A stretch of 64,000 bases of DNA from Wurfbainia villosa (lineage: Eukaryota > Streptophyta > Magnoliopsida > Zingiberales > Zingiberaceae): the NCBI GenBank assembly GCA_025175895.1, contig CM046005.1:64008325-64072324 (forward strand). Direction: 5' to 3'. The notes beneath the pieces are model-generated. The model made no database searches. It saw only the letters and a program-made list of their open reading frames with translations, and had not been told where the DNA came from. The position numbers and the translations under genes are program-made. Positions 55,951 through 64,000 of this stretch are shown here, in pieces; the stretch's first letter is position 1, and each line of letters opens with the position of its first letter.

Positions 55951-55955
55951 AGGTA
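55951..55955. repeat. Expected left TSD of B+ (AGGTA)
   Basis: The five bases before the LTR; the partner lies beyond the window, so this is untested. Confidence 0.5.
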
Positions 55956-57855
55956 TGTAGGGATGTATACTGAAAAGTTTATCTTTTGTATGAACATCTT
56001 TATTTTGAAATAAGAATCACATGATCATTGTTTGCATTTTTATGGTTGTACAATATTGTCTAATACATTACATTGTAGATAACATGGTGTGTGGTGTCAC
56101 ACGGGAGATCATGTTATCAGATCCTTGTAAAGTATAAGTAAAGGCTCACAACCGAGATGGCTTTGGACAAACCATCGGAATGGTTGTAGTGTGATTGGGT
56201 ATTGGTTTGTCTTGACCATAGAATCAAACTAGTGCACTTTGTGTGTATTGAGCAGGACCGACCTAGAGGTGATTCGATTTATTGCTGACTACATAATCGA
56301 ATCGGACCTCAGATATTATTTTGTACATGCTCTTAATCCCGATACAATAACGGGCACATATACTTAGTATTCATCTCTTTGATTTACCAATGGGTGAGAT
56401 TTATAGATTAAATCGATAGGCTCGGTAAGTTGGGAGATGATAATATTTACATGGTGTGTCGTTAATTATAGAAGGAAATCGTGTCCTATATATTAGGATG
56501 ATGATGCCCCCTTGAGGAGCTCATAAGGTTCATCATGTAAACCCTGTAGGTGGACTTGGTCCGACATGATGAAAAGGATGAGTGGTACTACTCATGGAGT
56601 TAGATGTGGATTAATTAATTGTCAGTAAATTAATTAATCGACGGGCATTCGATATCTTAAACACGGGGAGAAAATGTATAAATAATATATGGAGCCCATA
56701 TTAACTTATGGGGGTTGGTGAGGTAGATCAATGATAATCCTTTAGTGGATTGGATTATCATTAGTGGATTGGACTTTATGTGGGCTTGATCCATGGGTGA
56801 CCAAGATCCAACCCCTCCTCATGGTCCCTAATGTAGCCTATTAACACCTCATGAAGCTTAGATCCAATGGATAGAAACAAAACTCTAGATCCAAAGGTAG
56901 AGATTAAATCTCTAAGATCCGACGGTTGAGATTAAATCTCTAGATCCGACGGTTGAGATTAAATCTCTAGAACCAATGGTGGAGATTAAAAGGAGGCTTA
57001 TCCCTAACTCTATAAAAGGAGTTTGAGGGGTTGGCGTGGAGGATCAATCAAGAGGAGTTAGGGTTTTGGGGTTGGTGGCAAGAAGAGGAGCTAGGGTTTG
57101 GGCTTGGGCGGAACCTAATAAGGAAAGTTTTCCTTGCTTCTTCTTCTTCCTCTAGCTGCCGGTGCCCATTCAAGTTCTTCCAGCTCTTGGCCGGCATCAA
57201 AACTCCTCCTTCTCCTTCTCCTTGAGTGGTGGAAACAAGACTTAGGGCTTTCCCTTGGTGTCTTGGTCGGTTTCCATCATCATCTCCTCCTCCTAGTTGG
57301 CCGGCGGCAAGGATTCGCCTTGTTGCTTGTTGGTTGGCTATAGGAAGGAGAAGAACCTTGTTTCTATTCTTCCTCTTGCTTGGAACGAGCAAGGAAGGAA
57401 GATTGGTGATCTAGGAGCTTCAACTTTTGGTAGATCGTCGCCCACACAACGTCCGAAAGGAGGAAGGTCATACATTAGAAGATCGAGAGGTATACCGGTT
57501 CTCTATTCTCTTTTGTAACATGTTTGTTTTTGTTTTTCAATTATGAGCATGATATAATTCTGTTTGTGGCTAAATAATACTTGGATCCCGAACATAAATA
57601 CAAAAGCTGGCGATCCGTACATCGTCTATTCCGCGGCTACTCGTAGAATAGAGGTTGGTCGCTTGAACAACGAGTTTGTTCAAGTGACATCTCTAAACGA
57701 ATAGCACGATGATGACTTGATTGTTTGGGCAATCCCTTTTGTCTAGGATTAAATTTTTTTAATCTGGGACATCGATGGGATCGCCATGAACAAACAACCA
57801 AGGTGAAGTGGGAAGCGAAGTTTCCCCTCACGGACTCGATAAGCAAAACCCTTCA
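55956..57855 (+). repeat. 5' LTR of B+
   Basis: 1900 bp, starts tgtagggatgtatactg and ends acccttca. It carries only about three to four 27-bp repeat units at 56885-56990 and a different leader after the TATA box (rich in ttcttcttcctc and ggccggc) compared with B-. Promoter TATAAAAG is at 57011-57018. Confidence 0.92.
57011..57018 (+). promoter_or_regulatory. TATA box, B+ 5' LTR
   Basis: TATAAAAG in aactctataaaaggag; same at 63919-63926 in the 3' LTR. Confidence 0.6.
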
Positions 57856-57857
57856 AT

Positions 57858-57870
57858 TGGTATAAGAGCC
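57858..57870 (+). other. Primer-binding site of B+ (one mismatch)
   Basis: TGGTATAAGAGCC differs from TGGTATCAGAGCC of B- by one base, two bases after the LTR. Confidence 0.88.
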
Positions 57871-58910
57871 AAGGTTTCCGGTTTTGTGTATTTAGGATTC
57901 AGTTAATTTTTATGCACTTTTCATATATTATATGTGTCCGATAATAGTAGGATATACGTAGGTTAATTCTTTGATTGCAAGCATAAGATCCGACTATTAT
58001 GGCCATATGTGTGTATGTGATTGTATGTGTATATTTTGTTGAATCCTCGGGGTTGACGAGGCTAGTATTAAATTTTTTGTAAATTAGATACGGCATTGTT
58101 TAGCCACTCCTTTTATTTTAGTTTACTTTCGATCCAGATTTCATGTACACTCCCTCGTGGAGTATAGGATCGATGGATGTAAATTAAAATAGGTTTTAGT
58201 CTCGGCTCGGATCTCTGGATGGCTCGTACATGGCGTAGGAGGAGCGGACGAGAAGGTGATGCGACGGAAGACATATTGAAGACAAAAGCCATAATAGTTG
58301 GAAAATAATTTTTTTTTCATATTTATTGCTTTTTATTTGATATGCATGTCGTAGGCTAGGAAAATTCTTCAATATCAAATTACTAAGTGGGAGAGGGAAA
58401 TTTTTATAAATTCTCATGACCTCCATTACGATTTGACAAGTGATCCAACAAACTTGCACGTCGGCTCTGAGTGCCTTCCTCCCCATCGGATGAGTTTGTT
58501 TGCGGATCACAAGGTCAAATATGGTCATAGGGAATTATTAAGGAGTGTGTGCACTTCCCCATCGGAAGGCACATAACCCGAGATAATTACCTTGGTACTG
58601 AGTAATGGTGAACACTTAGATACAAATATAAGTATCCTCCCCATCGGAGTCACTGCTTTTATTTGTAGGGCCAAAGAGGAACCAACTATTAATTTTACTT
58701 GTCAAAAAGTTAGGTTGACAAGATAGTAAAATTAATGGGTAAAACCTCCTCTTACAAATGTAGAATTCGTATACGTCCACACTATCGTGGCATACGATAT
58801 TCTCGGTGTTTTGAGGTGTTGGTTGATTTTAAAATTTTATTGTTTGAGGAATTAATAATTTTTTGAAATCTAATATTTTGATTTATGTGATTCTTAGGTT
58901 TTCTTTCAAA
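57871..58910 (+). other. Leader of B+
   Basis: Non-coding; collinear with the B- leader but with only one copy of the block that is doubled there. Confidence 0.75.
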
Positions 58911-61421
58911 ATGACTTTCAACCCACTTGCTGTGATATTGAAAGAGAACAAACTTACTGGACCCAACTATGTTGATTGGAAGAGGAATCTAGACATTGTC
59001 TTGACTGTTGAGGAATACAAATATGTACTCCTCGAAGAGTGCCCTCCTAAGCCTACAGAAGATTCTGGGGAAAAGGAGAGAGAGAGTTATAAGAAGTGGG
59101 TAAAGGCCGATGAGATGGCGCGGTGTTATATTTTGGCATCTATGTCAAATGTACTACAACATCAGCATCAAGTCATGCCCACAGCTTATGACATGATGCT
59201 CAATCTCAAAGAGCTTTTCGGACACCAGAATAGGGTTACGAGGCAAGAAGCCATGAGAAACTTGATGACGACCACCATGATCGAGGGAACACCCGTGAGG
59301 GATCATGTTCTCAAGATGATGGCTCATTTTAATGAGTTGGAAGTCCTCGGAGCTGAGATCGATGGGGAAATCCAGGTCGATATCATTCTCCAGTCTCTAC
59401 CTAGGAGTTTTGAGCAGTTTCGCCTGAACTACAACATGAACAAGAGTTTGTATTCATTGGCGGAACTTCTGACAGAACTCCAGGCGGCAGAGGGGCTATT
59501 TCGTCAGAGTGCTCAGGCACATGCCATGGTGACCCAAAAGGTTTCTACTTCTAAGCCGAAGGCCAAGAAGAAGAAGAAACAAACTGGGCCAAAGGCAGTG
59601 GGAGGTACTTAGGGAGGAGTGAAGAAGTCGAAAGGCAAGTGCTTCACTTGTAAGCAAACTGGACACTGGAAGAAGGACTACCCCAACCGCAAAAACAAAG
59701 GTATATCTTTTGGTCTAGTCGTTGAAACATGTTTAGCGGTGTTATCTACCGGCACCTAGTGTGTAGAGACGGGAGTCACTGATCATGTCTGCAATACTTT
59801 GCAGGGGTTCCAGGAAACCAGACGACTGGCTAAGGGGGAGATTACCGTGTACTTGGGCGATACCATGAAGGTGACGACTGTTGCAGTGGGAGATGTTCAT
59901 TTATCTTTTGAGAAAAATAAACTTTTGGTTCTTAAGAATTGCCTTTATGTACCCTTATTTAGAAAGAATTTAATTTCGGTTTCTAAATTGTTTATGGATG
60001 GATATTCTATTTTTTTTAATGATAGAGTTGTTATAAGAAGGAATAGGGACATTATCTGTTCGGGTGCATTGATAGAAAATTTATACACACTTGAACCAAA
60101 ACCTCCCACGATGCAAATTGAAGTTAATAACTCATCTTCTAATTCCAATAAGAGAAAAGAACCTTTAAAGATGAACCAAACATATCTTTGGCATCTTAGA
60201 CTTGGTCACATTAACCTGATCAGAATTCAAAGGTTGATAGCTGATGGACCTTTGGGTTCATTAGTGGTGGAGGATCTCCCAACCTGCGAATCTTGCTTGG
60301 AGGGTAAGATGACCAAGATGACTTTTAAGGCCAAGGGGTATAGAGCCAAAGATGTGTTAGAATTGATTCATTCTGATTTGTGTGGTCCTATGTCTATCCA
60401 GGATAGAGGTGGTTTTGAGTATTTCGTCTCTTTTATAGATGATTACTCAAGATATGGATACATTTACCTGATGCGTCGCAAGTCGAAATGCTTTGACAAG
60501 TTCAAAGAATTCAAGGCTGATATGGAGAAACGTCAAGGTAAAAGTATCAAGACACTACGATCTGATCGTGGTGGTGAGTACCTCTTGGGAGAGTTTAGGA
60601 ACTACTTATCAGAGGCTGGGATTCAATCCCAATTGACTGCACCTGGCACACCCCAACAGAACGGTGTAGTAGAACGAAGGAATAGGACTCTTATGGAGAT
60701 GGTTAGATTGATGATGAGTTATTCTGAGTTGCCAGATTCGTTCTGGGGATATGTTCTAGATACGACGGTGTACATTCTGAACTTGGTTCCATCTAAATCA
60801 GTGCCTTCTACTCCCACAAAATTGTGGACTGGGCGAAAGCCTAGTCTAAGACATATTCGGATATGGGGGAGTCCAGCACATATGCTGAAGGCAGATGCTG
60901 GTAAGTTGGAACCTCGTACAGAAGTACGCATGTTCGTTGGCTATCCTAGAGGAACGAAGGGTGGTTTGTTTTATAGTCCTAGAGATCAGAGGGTGATCGT
61001 TAGCACGAACACTAGATTTCTAGAGGAAGACTATGTGATGAGCCACAAGCCCAAGAGTAAAATTGTTCTGGAGGAATTAAAAGGGGAAGTCACTTCTTTA
61101 GTACCACCGGTACAAGAGGATATACCACATGTCACTGCACCGCGTGTCACAGAGGATGCACAGGAGATACCTCGTCGTAGTGGGAGGGTTGTTAGACAGC
61201 CTCATAGATTCATGTTCTTGGGAGAATCTTCTGATTTGGTCCCTGATGAACATGAACCTGATCCTTGGACATATGATGAGGCAATCCAAGATATAGATGC
61301 AGCATCTTGGCAAAGTGCAATGAATACTGAGATTGAATCTATGGATTCAAATCAGGTCTGGGAGCTAGTGGAACCACCCGATGGTGTAAAATCCATTGGA
61401 TGTAAGTGGATCTACAAGTGA
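58911..61421 (+). pseudogene. B+ gag, protease, integrase, start of RT
   Basis: Single frame from ATG 58911 (MTFNPLAVILKENKLTGPNY). Gag UBN2 region (LNLKELFGHQNRVTRQEAM), Lys-rich linker, zinc knuckle at residue about 244 with the last Cys replaced by Tyr (CFTCKQTGHWKKDY). Protease motif reads ETGVTDH: the catalytic Asp is Glu and the preceding Trp codon is TAG (59757). Integrase is complete: HLRLGHINLIRIQ, CESCLEGKMTK, HSDLCGP, LRSDRGGEYL, PQQNGVVERRN. The hinge region and RT start (MDSNQVWELVEPPDGV) follow. Stops: TAG 59610, TAG 59757, TGA 61419 after CKWIYK. The stretch 59799-61418 is fully open. Confidence 0.92.
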
Positions 61422-62830
61422 AATAGAGGAATAGATGGGAAGGTTGAGACCTTCAAAGAAAGGCTTGTTGCGAAGGGGTATACTCAGAAAGAGGGTATCG
61501 TTTATGAGGAGACCTTTTCGTCGATAGCCATGCTTAAGTCTATTCGGATTCTCTTAAGCACAGCAGCTCATATGGATTATGAGGTGTGGCATATGGATGT
61601 CAAGTCAGCTTTCCTTAATGAAAGTCTTGAGGAAAACATCCATATGAAGCAACAAAAGGGATTCATTGCTAAAGACAAAGAGCATCTTGTGTGTAAGTTT
61701 AATCGGTCCATTTATGGATTGAAGCAAGCTTCGAGGTCTTGGAACATCCACTTTGATGAGGTAATCCAGTCTTATGGATTTATTCAAAGTCCGGATGAGT
61801 CTTGTGTATACAAGAGATGTGACGGAAACGTAGTAGTATTTCTTGTACTATACGTATATGACATTTTATTGATTGGCAACAATATCAAGGTGTTATCAGA
61901 CATAAGGGTATGGTTGTCCAAGCAATTTGATATGAAGGACTTGGGAGAGGTGGGACACATCCTTGGGATCAAGGTTATAAGAGATCACAGAAAAAGGATG
62001 TTGTGCTTATCCCAAGCTTCATACATAGACACGATTATGGATCGTTTTAGCATGCAGAACTCCAAGAAGGGTTTTCTACCTTTTAGGCATGGAATTCCTT
62101 TATCTAAGGAGATGTGTCCTAAAACATATGAGGAGATAGAGGAGATGAAGGCGGTTCCTTATGCTTCGGTAGTAGGAAGCCTCATGTATGCGATGCTATG
62201 TACGAGACCAAATATCTGCTTTGTCGTGGGCATGGTCATCAGATATCAGAGTAATCCAGGACAGGGACATTGGACTGCGATAAAGCATATATTGAAGTAC
62301 CTGAGAAGGACTAGAGATTATATGCTGATTTATCGGGCAGACCAATTACTCCCGTTGGGTTACACGGATTCCGACTTTCAATCTGATAGGGATAACAGTA
62401 AGTCTACCTTAGGTTTTGTGTTTACTTTGGGAGGTGGAGCCATTGTATGGAGGAGTGTCAAGCAGAAATGCATGGCGGACTCCACCATTGAAGCTGAGTA
62501 TGTGGCAGCCTCTGAGGCGGCCAAAGAAGTTGTGTGGCTCATGAACTTCCTGATGGACTTGGATGTGATTCCTGGTTTGCCCAGAACTATCACAATTTAT
62601 TGTGATAATAGTGGTGCAGTTGCAAACTAAAGGAACCACGAGCCCATAAGGCTAGTAAACACATAGAGCGCAAGTACCACCTGATACGAGAAATCGTAAA
62701 GAGAGGAGAAGTTGTTGTGGCCAAGATTGCATCGGAGGATAACCTAGCAGATCCTTTCACTAAGGCCCTTCCGGCGAGAGATTTTGATAGGCATGTGGAG
62801 GGAATGGGGATCAGATGTATGGCAGTTTGA
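61422..62830 (+). pseudogene. B+ reverse transcriptase and RNase H
   Basis: Same frame as upstream, open to 62630. Landmarks: RLVAKGYTQKEGI, WHMDVKSAFLNES, RSIYGLKQASRSWN, and the RT active site YVYD instead of YVDD (61851-61862), so the first catalytic Asp is lost. LSKQFDMKDLGEVGHILGI marks the place where B- is cut by the gypsy array. RNase H: TDSDFQSDRDNSK, STIEAEYVA, IYCDNSGAVAN. A one-base loss at about 62628 shifts the frame; the tail (KEPRAHKASKHIE, DPFTKALPARDF) then reads to TGA 62828-62830. Confidence 0.92.
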
Positions 62831-62852
62831 GGATAGCATAGTCTTTTAGTAT

Positions 62853-62863
62853 AAGTGGGAGAT
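62853..62863 (+). other. Polypurine tract of B+
   Basis: aagtgggagat directly before the 3' LTR, identical to that of B-. Confidence 0.88.
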
Positions 62864-64000
62864 TGTAGGGATGTATACTGAAAAGTCTATCTTTTGTATG
62901 AACATCTTTATTTTGAAATAAGAATCACATGAGCATTGTTTGCATTTTTATGGTTATGCAATATTATCTAATACAATACATTGTAGATAACATGGTGTGT
63001 GGTGTCACACGGGAGATCATGTTATCGGATCCTTGTAAAGTATAAGTAAAGGCTCACAATCGAGATGGCTTTGGACAAACCATCGAAATGGTTGTAGTGT
63101 GATTTGGTATTGGTTTGTCTTGACCATAGAATCACACTAGTGCACTTTGTGTGCATTGAGCAGGACCGACTTAGAGGTGATTCGATTTATTGCTGACTAC
63201 ATAATCGAATCGAACCTCAGATATTATTTTGTACATACTCTTAATCCCGATATAATAACGGGCACATATACTTAGTATTCATCTCTTTGATTTACCAATG
63301 GGCGAGATTTATAGATTAAATCGATAGGCTCGGTAAGTTGGGAGATGATATTATTTATATGGTGTTCCGTTGATTATAGGAGGAAACCGTATCCTATATA
63401 TTAGGATGATGATGCCCCCTTGAGGAGCTCATAAGGTTCATTATGTAAACCCTGTAGGTGGACTTGGTCCGGCATGATGAAAAGGATGAGTGGTACTACT
63501 CATGGAGTTAGATGTTGATTAATTAATGGTCAGTAAATTAATTGATCGACGGACATTCGAGATCTTAAACACGGGGAGAAAATGTACAAATAATATATGG
63601 AGCCCATATTAACTTATGGGGGTTGGTGAGTTAGATCAATGATAATCCTTTAGTGGATTGGATTATCATTAGTGGATCGGACTTTATGTGGACTTGATCC
63701 ATGGGTGGCCAAGATCCAACTCCTCCTCATGGTCCCTAATGTAGCCTATTAACACCTCATGAAGCTTAGATCCAATGGATAGAAACAAAACTCTAGATCC
63801 AAAGGTAGAGATTAAATCTCTAAGATCCGACGGTTGAGATTAAATCTCTAGATCCAACAGTTGAGATTAAATCCCTAGAACCAATGGTGGAGATTAAAAG
63901 GAGGCTTATCTCTAACTCTATAAAAGGAGTTTGAGGGGTTGGCGTGGAGGATCAATCAAGAGGAGTTAGGGTTTTGGGGTTGGCAGAAAGAAGAGGAGCT
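62864..64000 (+). repeat. 3' LTR of B+ (truncated by window end)
   Basis: Starts tgtagggatgtatactg and follows the 5' LTR for 1137 bp with few differences, including the 27-bp repeats (63793-63895) and TATAAAAG at 63919-63926. Confidence 0.92.

Larger units (their letters stand above)
55956..64000 (+). mobile_element. Ty1/copia element B+ (3' end beyond window)
   Basis: Full 5' LTR, PBS, leader, gag-pol frame, polypurine tract and the first 1137 bp of the 3' LTR. Same family as B- in LTR, leader and pol. Inactivated by three nonsense codons, one frameshift and losses of key residues in the zinc knuckle, protease and RT. Confidence 0.93.

Noticed and set aside
57031..57518. Overlapping frames after the B+ TATA box
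   Set aside because: Ser/Leu-rich translations of CT-rich leader DNA on both strands; not preserved in B-.

Overview
The window is plant nuclear DNA made almost entirely of LTR retrotransposons nested in one another. No single-copy host gene, rRNA gene, functional tRNA gene or CRISPR array was recognised. Plant origin follows from Ty1/copia and Ty3/gypsy LTR elements with primer-binding sites of the plant TGGTATCAGAGC (initiator-Met tRNA) type, TG...CA LTR ends and 5-bp target-site duplications (TSDs). A large monocot-type genome would fit, but species cannot be told from sequence alone.

Layout. 1-2163: two successive partial LTRs of family A. 2164-2699: 3' part of a Sirevirus-like LTR. 2703-4350 (minus): decayed copia gag-protease-integrase relic. 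4938-13299: complete Sirevirus-type copia element (family C) with TSD ATTGT, inserted in a minus-strand orphan reading frame. 13305-14990: orphan frame, palindromic and repeat-rich DNA, a 20-bp minisatellite. 15001-18928: Ty3/gypsy relic (Athila/Tat-like PBS) containing a minus-strand solo Sirevirus LTR with TSD ATAAC. 18934-24258: a gag-only Sirevirus derivative (family D) and a truncated minus LTR.

24322-54888 is a three-deep nest with perfect TSDs at every level: copia A (TSD TGTTT) is cut in its RNase H end by minus-strand copia B- (TSD GAAGA), which is cut in its reverse transcriptase by a Ty3/gypsy Tekay/Del-derived array (TSD CAACC). The array has three LTRs of about 3.4 kb and two internal regions of about 1.1 kb, so it is a tandem LTR-int-LTR-int-LTR unit. 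Each internal region keeps only a gag start, an integrase fragment and a chromodomain-like end. 54894-55955 is more gypsy-like relic, and 55956-64000 holds a second, plus-strand copy of family B (B+) whose 3' LTR runs off the window.

Nothing here acts together as a host pathway. The elements share the normal retrotransposon plan (LTR promoter, PBS, gag-protease-integrase-RT-RNase H in one frame for copia, polypurine tract, LTR), and every copy is visibly broken by nonsense codons, frameshifts, deletions or lost active-site residues. The points most worth a second look are the three-LTR array, two antisense tRNA-like modules and a possible intron inside each of its LTRs, the serial deletions in B-, the CAGTCGACTG palindrome shared by the Sirevirus LTRs, and an unidentified reading frame split by element C.
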